The notes under the pieces were generated by a model. The model searched no databases. It was not told the origin of the DNA and saw only the letters and a list, made by a program, of their open reading frames with translations. A program made the position numbers and the translations under genes. This document shows positions 1-7,928 of a DNA stretch of 64,000 nt, one piece after another (positions within the stretch are counted from its first letter, which is position 1; each line of letters begins with the position of its first letter). Location of the stretch: NCBI RefSeq assembly GCF_028752835.1, contig NZ_CP087952.1:310001-374000 (forward strand), read 5' to 3'. Source of the stretch: Desulfosarcina sp. BuS5 (GTDB lineage: Bacteria; Desulfobacterota; Desulfobacteria; Desulfobacterales; BuS5).

Positions 1-21
1 CTGAAAATTCAAATCATCCAT
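1..21 (-). CDS. Start of a gene running off the left edge (possible BREX-type helicase)
   Basis: An ATG at 19-21 on the minus strand opens the frame MDDLNFQ, which continues past the window edge. GGAG lies about 12 bases upstream. The gene follows a copy of the brxD 3' end by 48 bases. A second copy of its first codons lies at 973-1060 and shows the continuation QALLNNADNFELEEI. In BREX loci brxD is often followed by a helicase gene such as brxHI, so a helicase is a reasonable guess, but nothing visible proves it. Confidence 0.4.
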
Positions 22-111
22 TTTTTATTTCCCTATCTCCGGCCTCAGCGCCCATCCTTCCGCCTCCCATCAAGTATCCCATGAAGGCTGGAGTTGTTCA
101 ATTTTTTCAGC
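1..111. repeat. Direct repeat, left copy (brxD end plus next-gene start)
   Basis: Bases 51-111 match 1061-1121 with two mismatches (51 identical bases at 61-111 and 1071-1121), and bases 1-13 match the segment around 1044-1057. The right copy lacks about 35 bases that carry the start region of the next gene. The two copies bracket the MNT-HEPN pair. The left copy keeps the intact start of the next gene but only the last codons of brxD. Confidence 0.85.
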
Positions 112-117
112 CCCCAT
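70..117 (-). pseudogene. Remnant of the brxD 3' end
   Basis: On the minus strand this encodes MGAEKIEQLQPSWDT followed by a stop, which is the C-terminus of the BrxD-like protein at 1080-2378 with one change (MDAEKI there). It is a leftover from the duplication that brackets the toxin-antitoxin insertion. It is too short to function. Confidence 0.8.
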
Positions 118-124
118 GTTTTGG

Positions 125-424
125 TCATATCAGAATTCCATTCCTCATTATTTCTTCTAAAAAACCGCTTTCGTCGTGTTTTGTTTCAAAAAAAATTGGT
201 TCGATTCTATCATCCACTTCCCTTCTAACTCTCCATAACAGAGGTCTTGTAGAAAAATAATCCCCTTGCATTTCATCGACAATTATCGCGACATCCACAT
301 CACTGTCTTCTCTCTGACTCCCTCTTGCATAAGAACCGAACAAAATCATTTTATCAAATGATATATGTTGTGATAAAAGTTTTTTATATCTTTTAAGTTT
401 TGTTATAACCTCTGCTTTATCCAT
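125..424 (-). CDS. mntA: MNT-type nucleotidyltransferase (MntA-like antitoxin)
   Basis: A 99-residue minimal nucleotidyltransferase. The motif GSYARG (about residues 31-36), followed by SDVDVAI, gives the GSx10DxD signature of the polymerase-beta fold. Proteins of this family pair with HEPN ribonucleases; MntA adds AMP to HepT and so neutralises it. The gene lies downstream of the HEPN gene and overlaps it by 22 bases, the usual two-gene arrangement. Together they form an accessory insert between brxD and the gene after it. The biochemical role here is inferred from the family. Confidence 0.85.
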   Translation of the reverse strand: MDKAEVITKLKRYKKLLSQHISFDKMILFGSYARGSQREDSDVDVAIIVDEMQGDYFSTRPLLWRVRREVDDRIEPIFFETKHDESGFLEEIMRNGILI

Positions 425-789
425 AGCTGTAGTTCCTTTGCATTATCAACAATTTCTTTGCACCGTTCTTCTGTCAAACTTCTCATTAATTGTTCTTTAT
501 GAGACGGATATCTGCATTCAATATTCATTGGTTCAAGCATATCTATAAAAAGCTTCTGATCTTCTGAAAAATACTCATAAATTTTTGCTTTCTTTGCAAG
601 GTAAGAAAGACTATGAGAAAATGGAGCTGATTCTCCATTGGTTTTTACATAATAAGCCTTTAGTATTTTTTCAATAGATTGATGAGCCATAAACCCAACA
701 TAAAGATATCGCTTGCTTTTTAACATTGCAATGGCTGTTTCAATATCATATTCAGATAGTTCTACCCAATATCTTATTTGACCTGACAT
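403..789 (-). CDS. HEPN-domain protein (HepT-like toxin partner)
   Basis: About 128 residues from the ATG at 787-789 (MSGQIRYWVELSEYD). A longer frame begins at 858 but runs into a repeat hairpin, so the internal start is preferred. HEPN features are the helix AHQSIEKILKAYYVK, the HSLSYLAKK segment, and a C-terminal RYPSHKEQL stretch like that of HEPN (PF05168) proteins. HEPN proteins act as RNases, or as RNA-binding partners, in MNT-HEPN systems. It overlaps the downstream nucleotidyltransferase gene and is probably cotranscribed with it. Confidence 0.82.
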   Translation of the reverse strand: MSGQIRYWVELSEYDIETAIAMLKSKRYLYVGFMAHQSIEKILKAYYVKTNGESAPFSHSLSYLAKKAKIYEYFSEDQKLFIDMLEPMNIECRYPSHKEQLMRSLTEERCKEIVDNAKELQLWIKQRL

Positions 790-839
790 CTGTCCAGTTT
801 CTCCAATCATGCTTAGGGCTCGCGCAAAAATAACTTTAC

Positions 840-947
840 ATTTTAAGCGTCGATGCATCCTGCCTGGCTGCGTTACGAAAGCGTAGAAATATCTTGATAT
901 TCCTACACTTTCGCGCCTTTCCAGCCAGGCGCCTCAACACTTAAAAT
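840..947. repeat. Imperfect fold-back repeat, about 108 bp
   Basis: The left arm (attttaagcgtcga, then gcctggctg and gaaagcgtag) is matched in inverse by the right arm (ctacactttcgc, then cagccaggc and tcaacacttaaaat). The arms are about 50 bases each with several mismatches and meet near 893-896. It lies just upstream of the HEPN gene inside the inserted segment. It may be a REP- or MITE-like element, or part of the module's promoter region. Confidence 0.7.
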
Positions 948-972
948 TGCTAACTTATTTTTGTACGAACCC

Positions 973-1060
973 TTAGGAACGTCCCTTATATTTTTTCGCC
1001 CCTATTTCTTCAAGTTCAAAATTATCTGCATTGTTCAGCAGGGCTTGAAAATTCAAAGCA
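973..1060 (-). pseudogene. Remnant of the start of the gene following brxD
   Basis: The minus strand reads LNFQALLNNADNFELEEIG then AKKYKGRS and a TAA at 973-975. The first four residues match the codons of the gene that starts at position 21. The start codon is missing because of an approximately 35-base deletion relative to the left repeat copy, so it cannot be expressed from its own start. It marks the right copy of the duplication and extends the duplicated region to at least about 150 bases. Confidence 0.7.
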
Positions 1061-1121
1061 CCCGTCCTCCCGCCTCCCATCAAGTATCCCATGAAGGCTG
1101 GAGTTGTTCAATTTTTTCAGC
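1061..1121. repeat. Direct repeat, right copy
   Basis: Matches 51-111 with two mismatches. It contains the real brxD stop codon (1080-1082) and its last 14 codons. The offset between copies is 1010 bases. Confidence 0.88.
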
Positions 1122-2378
1122 ATCCATTTCCCGTTTGGTTTCAATAATCTGTTTCCCCATATCCATATCTTCAGGGGTCTGTCCCTGTTCAACCATATCA
1201 AGGATATGGATTAATTGTTTAATGAAAAGGCGAACCTCACTTATAACACCCATGCGTTTTTGGTTTGTGCATATCTTTTCCATTAGCTCATCGCTTACCA
1301 AATCCATTGGATCCCAGCGGTAGGAAATGCCGTGGATGGTTCGTAAGCACCTGCCAAGATCGACCAGCTCGTCTGTTTTAAGAGGGGTTTGATGGATATT
1401 CACCAAGACGCCCCTATAGTTGAGTTTTCCGGATTCTCCGATTGATCGTACACGGCTCCACAAAGCATCATAGGACTTAAAGCCTTTTTCAGACATTAAT
1501 ATATCGGGAATAATAGAGAAAAAAATGTGAAGATATTGAGATGATTCACTGTTATCAATAAGAAGACGTACATTCTCATAGGCTGCATTGCGAATGGAAG
1601 TGCTTTGGCCCATCACGGTTTCCATTTCATCCAGGAGCAGAATTAAACCATTGTGGCCGATGTGGTGCAAAAACAAGATCAACGAGTTCATAAACTGCTT
1701 GCTGTTGGCTTTGTTGAGAAACTCATAGACGCAAAAAGGCTTTAGTTCCCGTTTGGTAACCTTGCCACCTTCAAACCAGTGAAAAAGAACCTCACGATCA
1801 GCATCACGCTTTTCTTCCTCTTCATGGGGCAAAGGGGCAAAACGGTTGTTTATAAGTGCGGCCAGGGCATTGGCAAAATTGATATCCATGCCGGGAATAT
1901 TTCTGAACTCATCGGTAAGGGCAACCCTGTCTTTTTGGGCTTCATCCTTTTGGCCCTGAATAGGGGGCAGTGCTAAATTTTGAAGCCATTCCTCCAGCAT
2001 GTTTCTTATGCCGGTCCCTTTAAAATTACCCTGAAGCTGGCTTACTATAGTCTGGTAAACGGTTTCAAACTTATGTATGGGAACTTCCCGTGTGAGTACC
2101 ACAAAAGAGACAGCAAACCCTTTTTCCATGGCGAGATGTTTGATCACCGACATAAAATGAGTTTTTCCGTCACCATAATCACCGCTGATAAAGCGAACCT
2201 TGGACCCGCCTTTACCAATGTAATGTTCCAGATCATCCTCAATAAAGGTAAGCCAGTTTTGCCGTCCCACGGTAAAAAGGGGAACATAGTCAATTGGCAC
2301 ACTGCCCTTGCGAAGCTGCTCAATAATGGAACGTGCCTGAAAGGGTTCTAACTGATTGACGTCTTCCTTTGATATCAT
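1080..2378 (-). CDS. brxD: BrxD-like P-loop ATPase (BREX-associated, BrxC/BrxD family)
   Basis: A 432-residue P-loop protein of the DUF2791/BrxC_BrxD family. Walker A is GDYGDGKT at residues 66-73 and Walker B is LILLLDEM at 245-252. Its length fits BrxD, not the much larger BrxC. BrxD is an ATPase of type 2 BREX phage-defence loci and usually sits beside a helicase gene. The start ATG at 2376-2378 follows an AGGAA sequence. The gene upstream ends 5 bases before it, so the two form an operon. No PglZ, methyltransferase or PglW is visible, so the rest of the system, if present, lies to the left of the window. Confidence 0.8.
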   Translation of the reverse strand: MISKEDVNQLEPFQARSIIEQLRKGSVPIDYVPLFTVGRQNWLTFIEDDLEHYIGKGGSKVRFISGDYGDGKTHFMSVIKHLAMEKGFAVSFVVLTREVPIHKFETVYQTIVSQLQGNFKGTGIRNMLEEWLQNLALPPIQGQKDEAQKDRVALTDEFRNIPGMDINFANALAALINNRFAPLPHEEEEKRDADREVLFHWFEGGKVTKRELKPFCVYEFLNKANSKQFMNSLILFLHHIGHNGLILLLDEMETVMGQSTSIRNAAYENVRLLIDNSESSQYLHIFFSIIPDILMSEKGFKSYDALWSRVRSIGESGKLNYRGVLVNIHQTPLKTDELVDLGRCLRTIHGISYRWDPMDLVSDELMEKICTNQKRMGVISEVRLFIKQLIHILDMVEQGQTPEDMDMGKQIIETKREMDAEKIEQLQPSWDT

Positions 2379-2383
2379 TGCTG

Positions 2384-3229
2384 TTATTCCTGTTGGTTAT
2401 GAAAGGAGATTGATGTGATCCGCCTTGATTCTCCCTGACTGTCAATGAGCCACAGAGATTGACCACGCCCTGGGGTGAGCTGAAGCTCATACCCTTCTTT
2501 GAGTGTCCCGCCGATGCCGGCCTGGAAATAGCGCCATATATCAACGGAAAACTGATCCAGGCTGTAACCCTTGAATTTGCCTTTGTCCATGTTTTGGAAA
2601 AAAGTTTTTGCCTGTAAAAACATGACATACTCAAAATAAAACTTTTGAATGGAAACCGGATCGCCTAAAGTTAATTTTTCCTTTTCAATTAATTCCAAAT
2701 AAACCCGGCAAAGGGAATCAATAAATTTTTGAGGATCATAAGGACGGTCATAAAGCTGATGCTTAAGTCTTAAAATTGCCGTTAAAATACGCCTGGGATC
2801 AATGGATTTAAGCACTTTTTTATTAAGTTTGGTGCAACGGCCGCTAAAATCAATTTCGCCATTAATACCTTTAAGAACAGCAAACTTGGGGAAATCCACC
2901 TGGATTTCAAGTTCAGATTCCTGGCAAAGCCTAGTCAAATCTTCAATAAGCTCAATCCTGTATTGCTCCACTTTCTCATTTGCATAACTGCCTAATGATT
3001 CAAAAATCGGTACACAGGTTTCAAGAATTTCATCTTCTTTGATATCTTCTGCAATTTTGCTTTTAAGTAATTCATCCAGCCTGAGGAAATCGTCTCTGTC
3101 GGCACACCGGATGCATAGTTTTATAAATTCAGACTTTTTTATTTTCTGATTAAGATCTCTTTGATAGGGCTGTACTATCTGTTTTAACTCATCTTGAATA
3201 TTTTCAAGAAAGTTTGTATCTTCTATCAT
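2384..3229 (-). CDS. Unknown protein, upstream partner of the BrxD-like ATPase
   Basis: A 281-residue soluble, charged protein with no signal peptide or membrane segment and no motif I recognise. Several acidic and basic helices can be read (for example EKVEQYRIELIEDLTRL). The C-terminal part ends TPGRGQSLWLIDSQGESRR. AAAGGG precedes the ATG. It is the first gene of the pair and is followed by the ATPase after 5 bases, so a role in the same defence complex is likely. Some BrxD loci carry TerB-like or other accessory proteins, but I cannot assign this one. Confidence 0.6.
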   Translation of the reverse strand: MIEDTNFLENIQDELKQIVQPYQRDLNQKIKKSEFIKLCIRCADRDDFLRLDELLKSKIAEDIKEDEILETCVPIFESLGSYANEKVEQYRIELIEDLTRLCQESELEIQVDFPKFAVLKGINGEIDFSGRCTKLNKKVLKSIDPRRILTAILRLKHQLYDRPYDPQKFIDSLCRVYLELIEKEKLTLGDPVSIQKFYFEYVMFLQAKTFFQNMDKGKFKGYSLDQFSVDIWRYFQAGIGGTLKEGYELQLTPGRGQSLWLIDSQGESRRITSISFHNQQE

Positions 3230-3314
3230 TCATTACCCTTTCTTCTTCCGGTTTTTATTTTATAAATAACCAATACCTTGCAAAAATTTGATCTGTGCAT
3301 TAAAAATACATTTA

Positions 3315-3410
3315 TTAGCCACAGACGCACACAAACATTTTGCTCTGCCGACATATGGTAGTCCGCGTGTGTTTGTGTGGGTCGAGCGAGCATAGCGAGC
3401 GGGTGGCTAA
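3315..3410. repeat. Palindromic element, about 96 bp
   Basis: Terminal inverted sequences ttagccac (3315) and gtggctaa (ending 3410) enclose inner inverted stretches of the type acacaaac and gtttgtgt, plus an internal gagcgagcatagcgagc repeat. It lies in the 5' region of the BREX-like pair and looks like a mobile REP-type hairpin. The rest of the gap 3230-3521 shows nothing else. Confidence 0.6.
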
Positions 3411-3521
3411 TTATTTTCATGCACAGGGCGACGAAATCCTTCTACCCGCACAACTTTCAAAAATTTAATTTTTTGTCAATTTTGATGGTGTATTTCCTAA
3501 AACTTACAATCTAAAACTTAT

Positions 3522-4148
3522 TCACATAACAGGTTCCGAACCTGCCAGCAGGCGTTTTATATTTTCCCGGTGCCTATAATATATTAAAATTCCAATAATT
3601 ACTGCAAATTCTGTTATGATCAAAGATCCTGAGAATTTCCATACAGCCGGGGGAAGCACGGCAGTTGCGGCAAGAGATCCGACTGATACACGGTTAAAAC
3701 AGCAAACAAACAGAATAAATATAAGTAGAGCTGTAAATGATGCCATAGGTGAAAGCACAAAAAAACAGCCTGCTGCTGTGGCAACTCCTTTTCCGCCGCC
3801 TTTAAATTTCATGTAAACAGGATAAAGATGCCCCAGGAATGCGAAAAATGCAACCATGGAGAGGCCTATCTGTCCCCAGGTTGCATCATAATTCCCGGTT
3901 GCGTTTGAGAGCGCACAGCCAAAATATACAGGAATCGCGCCTTTTAGCATGTCCGCTGCAAGGGTAATGATACCAAGTTTTTTGCCTGCGAGTCTTTTTA
4001 CATTGGTCGCGCCAATATTTCGGCTACCGTTTTTTCTTATATCTATAGATGTAAAGCGACTGGTCAAGATAAGGCCAAAAGGGATTGAACCTAGCAGGTA
4101 AGCTGTAATTATTAATCCCAAAAATTTTAATATTATAAAAATATTCAT
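3522..4148 (-). CDS. plsY: Acyl-phosphate:glycerol-3-phosphate acyltransferase PlsY
   Basis: A 208-residue polytopic inner-membrane protein of the PlsY family. It transfers an acyl group from acyl phosphate to glycerol 3-phosphate, the first step of phospholipid synthesis. The three family motifs are visible: LLGSIPFGLI with SRNIGATNV near residues 18-50, the glycine-rich KFKGGGKGVATA near 114-125, and the C-terminal YYRHRENIKRLLAG. About five hydrophobic segments and the length fit the family. The coenzyme A-disulfide reductase gene ends 18 bases upstream on the same strand. A PlsB-like enzyme at 31706 could give the cell a second route to lysophosphatidate. Confidence 0.95.
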   Translation of the reverse strand: MNIFIILKFLGLIITAYLLGSIPFGLILTSRFTSIDIRKNGSRNIGATNVKRLAGKKLGIITLAADMLKGAIPVYFGCALSNATGNYDATWGQIGLSMVAFFAFLGHLYPVYMKFKGGGKGVATAAGCFFVLSPMASFTALLIFILFVCCFNRVSVGSLAATAVLPPAVWKFSGSLIITEFAVIIGILIYYRHRENIKRLLAGSEPVM

Positions 4149-4165
4149 TTTGGATGGATGCTTTT

Positions 4166-5887
4166 TTAATAATCCTTGGGAGCAAATTCCGGATCGCTGA
4201 ACATAATCATTCCTATTCCGCCCTGGACATTTTTGGTATCATTGTTAATCCCCTGACTACGCAGCAGAAGCTGGGCTTCATAAGAACGCGGCCCTGAGCC
4301 GCAAACCAGTAAAAGGGGTTTATCCTGCGGTATCTCTGCAAGCCTGGACTTCAGTTCCCCCTCATCTATATTCAACCACTGCCGGCCGTATTTTTCGACA
4401 AAAGGGCCGGCCTGAACCGGACTCCGAACATCAAGTACTATGCCGTTATTTCCTTTAAATTCTTTTAAAAAGTCTATGACATCAATCGGAACCTGATAGC
4501 CTTCCATAATATTGTCCAGAGAATTGGCGGCATTATTTATGATATCCATGGCTGAAGCAAAAGGGGGTGCATATCCGACTTCCATGGTTGTAATTTCTTC
4601 AAGACCAACCCCCTGTCCTAGAAGAACTGCCACGGCATCTACCCTGGATTTCACAGCATCCAAATGGGAACCGGCCGCCTCAATACCCAAAACCTTTTTG
4701 GTCTTGCGGTCTGCAATCAATTTTATATACATTAATTGCATATCAGGATAAAAATGCGCTCTGTCAGCCTGAACCACAACTGTATGGACCGGGTCAAAGC
4801 CGGCCTCACTGGCCTGTTTGACTGTCAGCCCGGCCCTTGCAATACCAAGTTCAAATATTTTAAGACAAAAAGTGCCCACAGTACCTTTAAAATGTTCACA
4901 TCCCCCGGCTATGTTTGTGCCGATTACCCTTCCCTGACGATTGGCAAGGGATCCCAACGGCATTGGCAAATTATGACCGCTTACCAAATGAGGTATTTCA
5001 ACACAATCACCACCAGCATAAATATCAGGATCTGAAGTTCTCAAACACTTGTCAACCAGAATACCGTTATACATGCCGGTTGCCAAACCAGCCTCGCTGG
5101 CCAGGGTTGAACCGGGTCTTATGCCCACGGAAAGAATCACGAGTTCACAAGGTATTTTAGAATTGGAGGTCTCCACGGCTTGAACTCCATTAACAGAATC
5201 GCCTAAAATCCTGTTAACCCTTTCGCCAAGCAGTACCCGGATTCCATTTTTTTCCATATGTTTTTTTACAGGCAGGGCCATATCCTTGCCAAGGGCCGTG
5301 GGCAAAAGCTGATCCATCATTTCTATCAGAGTTGTTTCAACTCCCCAAAGATCGGTCAGGGCTTCCGCCATTTCTATCCCGATTGCCCCGCCGCCAATGA
5401 CTACGGCTCGCTCCACCTGGCCTTTGGAAACCATATCCTTTATTGTTTTGGCATGATGTAAATTGCTTATTACACTTACTCCCGGCAGATCAATTCCCGG
5501 TAAAGGAGGTACTACCGGAGTAGCGCCGGTGGCCAAAACCAGTTTATCATAATCAAGCTGTTCTTCGCGGCCATCAACCAGATTTCGAATTTTTAATTTT
5601 TTGTTACGGCGGTCAATAGCAATCGCCTCTGTCCTGGTCCGCACCTCAAGCCCTTTAACATTTTGGAAGTAATTGCTGTCTCTGAGAACATGGGCGCTAG
5701 TTGAGCGTAAAGCCTCTATATTATCAACATCTCCGCCAATATAATATGGGATCCCACAGCCCCCGTAAGAAATAAGATCATCTTTATCAAGCAATACAAC
5801 ATCAAAAGAAGGAGCAATTCGTTTTATTCTGCAGGCCGCCTTGGGGCCTAATGCAACTGCACCGACAATTACCACACGTTTTGCCAT
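4166..5887 (-). CDS. CoA-disulfide reductase-like flavoprotein with C-terminal rhodanese domain
   Basis: About 573 residues. An N-terminal FAD/NAD(P)H disulfide reductase module (residues 1 to about 450) is followed by a rhodanese domain (about 470-570). The catalytic cysteine is in YGGCGIPYYIGG (Cys44), as in CoA-disulfide reductases. The NAD site VVIGGGAIGIEMAEAL and the FAD motif IYAGGDCVEI are clear. The rhodanese loop is VCGSGPRS with its cysteine present. Such fusions reduce CoA disulfide or persulfide, or polysulfide, and are common in anaerobic sulfur metabolisers. I chose the ATG at 5885-5887 because GAGGT lies 8 bases before it; an in-frame GTG at 5896 overlaps that site. Confidence 0.88.
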   Translation of the reverse strand: MAKRVVIVGAVALGPKAACRIKRIAPSFDVVLLDKDDLISYGGCGIPYYIGGDVDNIEALRSTSAHVLRDSNYFQNVKGLEVRTRTEAIAIDRRNKKLKIRNLVDGREEQLDYDKLVLATGATPVVPPLPGIDLPGVSVISNLHHAKTIKDMVSKGQVERAVVIGGGAIGIEMAEALTDLWGVETTLIEMMDQLLPTALGKDMALPVKKHMEKNGIRVLLGERVNRILGDSVNGVQAVETSNSKIPCELVILSVGIRPGSTLASEAGLATGMYNGILVDKCLRTSDPDIYAGGDCVEIPHLVSGHNLPMPLGSLANRQGRVIGTNIAGGCEHFKGTVGTFCLKIFELGIARAGLTVKQASEAGFDPVHTVVVQADRAHFYPDMQLMYIKLIADRKTKKVLGIEAAGSHLDAVKSRVDAVAVLLGQGVGLEEITTMEVGYAPPFASAMDIINNAANSLDNIMEGYQVPIDVIDFLKEFKGNNGIVLDVRSPVQAGPFVEKYGRQWLNIDEGELKSRLAEIPQDKPLLLVCGSGPRSYEAQLLLRSQGINNDTKNVQGGIGMIMFSDPEFAPKDY

Positions 5888-5977
5888 AATGTTCACCTCG
5901 TAACTATTTTAAGAAATATGTTGCAATGTCATTAAGTTAGGATAGCTGTTCCGAATGTATTCATAATACATTGATAC

Positions 5978-6378
5978 TTAAAAATTAATAATACTGCGAT
6001 ATAACTCATCATGCAAATTAAAACGCTCATATCCGCCATGCTGGGCTGGAAAATTTTTTATTGCCAGTTGGATATCTCCGGTTGACGGAAGAAACACAGC
6101 GCTTCCGGTCGGATCAACGCAGGAAAAGTCAAATTTCAAAATATAATATGAATTGCGCAGTTTCGTGGGATTTTTTCCGACTTTAAGACCGCCGAAAAAT
6201 CGCTTTAAATTCATCCTTTGCTGCCACATCATAATAATTTTCCAGCATTGAAAGAACAAGGCTTTTTCCAAAACGCCTGGGACGGATAAATAATTGAGAT
6301 TTTGTCTGTCCTGTCACAATAAAAATACCCTTCTGTAATAAGACTTTTAAAGTCGGATATACCGTATGGAAATTTCAT
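5978..6378 (-). pseudogene. Decayed AAA-ATPase-like gene (PF09820 type)
   Basis: The minus strand begins at the ATG at 6376-6378 with MKFPYGISDFKSLITEGYFY, then shifts frame to IRPRRFGKSLVLSMLENYYD, then shifts again to FGGLKVGKNPTKLRNSYYIL and KFDFSC. These blocks in this order are the N-terminus of the AAA-ATPase-like/PD-(D/E)XK family, which is often patchily distributed. At least two frameshifts and loss of the C-terminal nuclease part make it a pseudogene. The tail after FSCVDPTG no longer resembles the family. Confidence 0.75.
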
Positions 6379-6560
6379 TGTTCAATCCTCATATCACTTC
6401 AAGAGTACTTTACACTTTTTAGATGTTGGTTCTTGCCTGGTTCCCATACTCTAGAGTGGGACGGCATCACGCCTCCTTTAATTTTTTTGCACATAATCGG
6501 CGCCTTTGGGAATTCCTCACACCACATGAATCGAATTAATTCCAGAATATTTCTGTAACC

Positions 6561-6677
6561 CTATAGATTTTCAGATAATTACCCGATTTTAAAATTTGCC
6601 ACAAGGCCAGAGGTAGAAATACTTAATTATAATACTCCGACGACCGATACCGCAATGAAATTATTTATGAAAAAATC
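6561..6677 (-). repeat. Inverted-repeat element family, copy A (interrupted)
   Basis: Begins ctatagattttcagataatt and contains aaaattt, ggccagagg and gaccgatacc in the order seen in the other copies, read from the minus strand. The outer end after cataaataattt is replaced by the IS1-family element starting at 6678. The central hairpin of the family is degenerate here. Confidence 0.7.
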
Positions 6678-7900
6678 GGTAGTCCCTACAAAACAATGCA
6701 GGTCCGAAAAATCAGCTACTTACAAGGTATTGGGACTGTAATGAGATATCTCCAGTTTAGTGGAGAATTCGTAAGTCCCATCTGCATTGCCGGTGTATTA
6801 TGGTTATACTTTTTTATAAATTTCTCGTTTTCATTGTTAATTCGTATTCGTAAGCTCTTATGAAATTGTATGTAATTATAGTTGAATAAGTTGATCCACA
6901 TTACATTACTAAAATTCAGCTTGTTCTTGCAATACCCCAGAGTTTTTCTCTGAAGATAGGAGATATGTTGCCTTAGGGTAAGGTTCAGTCTCTCAATAAA
7001 TGAGGTGTTTTGGCTTTTTCCGGGGAAATCTTTTACAGTACCTTTCACAAAATATTTTTTAACTGTTACAAGCCGACGCTTTATTCGGCGCTTAATAATT
7101 TGCAGGTAAGCATAAGGAATCTCAGACATAATGTTTTCGAGCGCATTTTTGTAAGCCGCTAATTTATCTGCAGCGACCTTTAATATATTATCTTTTCCCC
7201 ATTTGCCCAACTTTTTAACGCCCTTTACTAAACGGTTTGCAGTGTAAGTTGTTCTTGAACCCAACTCGAAACCGATCCAGAATTTTGTTGTTGATTCAAG
7301 AGCGATAAAAACCCATAATTGTTGACTTTTATTTTTAAGGTAAGACCATAGTTCATCCATCTGGAGAAATACAATGGTAAGTCCGATAGTAAAACAAAGA
7401 AATAGGTGAAATTGCTGGCCTTTTTGTCCAATAGCTTTTTGCCGTTGTTCAATTGTCCTTCGATCTTTTTGAAGTACATCGGCAATTGCATCAGTGCCAA
7501 GGCCGTAAGAGTTTAGCTTTGCCGTTTGCTCATATTCTTTAAAACTGCCATGCTTTCCAAAAAGATCGGAATATCCTGTTTCTGAGAATCTATGTTTGCC
7601 ACCATTGCAGTAAAACATTTGTCTTGGCTCAAAATCGGATTTTGTTATGTAAACTCCATCCTTGGCGATTTTGTTCTCGGTTGATTAATAACATTCGCAG
7701 CTTTTCCCGGGACAAAAAAGTGTTAGGGCTGTATTTGCTGTATTTTGCATGGTTGCGATCCTTTGAATAGAGTTTTAACCATGCTTCTACAAAATATATT
7801 GCTTTTGGTCTATAACAATCTTAATTTTTAGTAAAAATCTTTTTTATTCATGTTTTCAGAGACACTTTTTAATCACCTGCATTGTTTTGTAGGGACTACT
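6678..7900 (-). mobile_element. IS1-family insertion sequence, copy 1 (both ends present)
   Basis: Terminal inverted repeats ggtagtccctacaaaacaat (from 6678) and its complement ending at 7900 enclose one transposase gene on the minus strand. The length is about 1.22 kb. A second copy at 34684 is nearly identical. No clear target duplication is visible. The element separates a decayed repeat on its left from galE, which starts 28 bases to its right. Confidence 0.85.
6716..7750 (-). pseudogene. IS1-family transposase, nonsense mutation
   Basis: Reading from the ATG at 7748-7750, codon 22 is TAA where the sister copy has CAA (Gln), directly after the CKCY part of the N-terminal zinc-binding region. 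The remaining 300-residue frame (6716-7618) holds the catalytic region: MDELWSY, DKLAAYKNALEN and SFIERLNLTLRQH supply the DDE residues typical of IS1 InsB. The protein would end at PIPCK and a stop. Expression of an active enzyme from this copy is unlikely. Confidence 0.82.
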
Positions 7901-7928
7901 AAAATTCAGGGTAAAGTATGAGGGGTGT

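Noticed and set aside
3226-3420. Minus-strand frame upstream of the 281-residue gene
   Set aside because: It spans a palindromic element; the ATG at 3229 has its own ribosome-binding site.
6668-7910. Target-site duplication for IS1 copy 1
   Set aside because: The bases flanking the two terminal repeats do not match at 8-9 bases.
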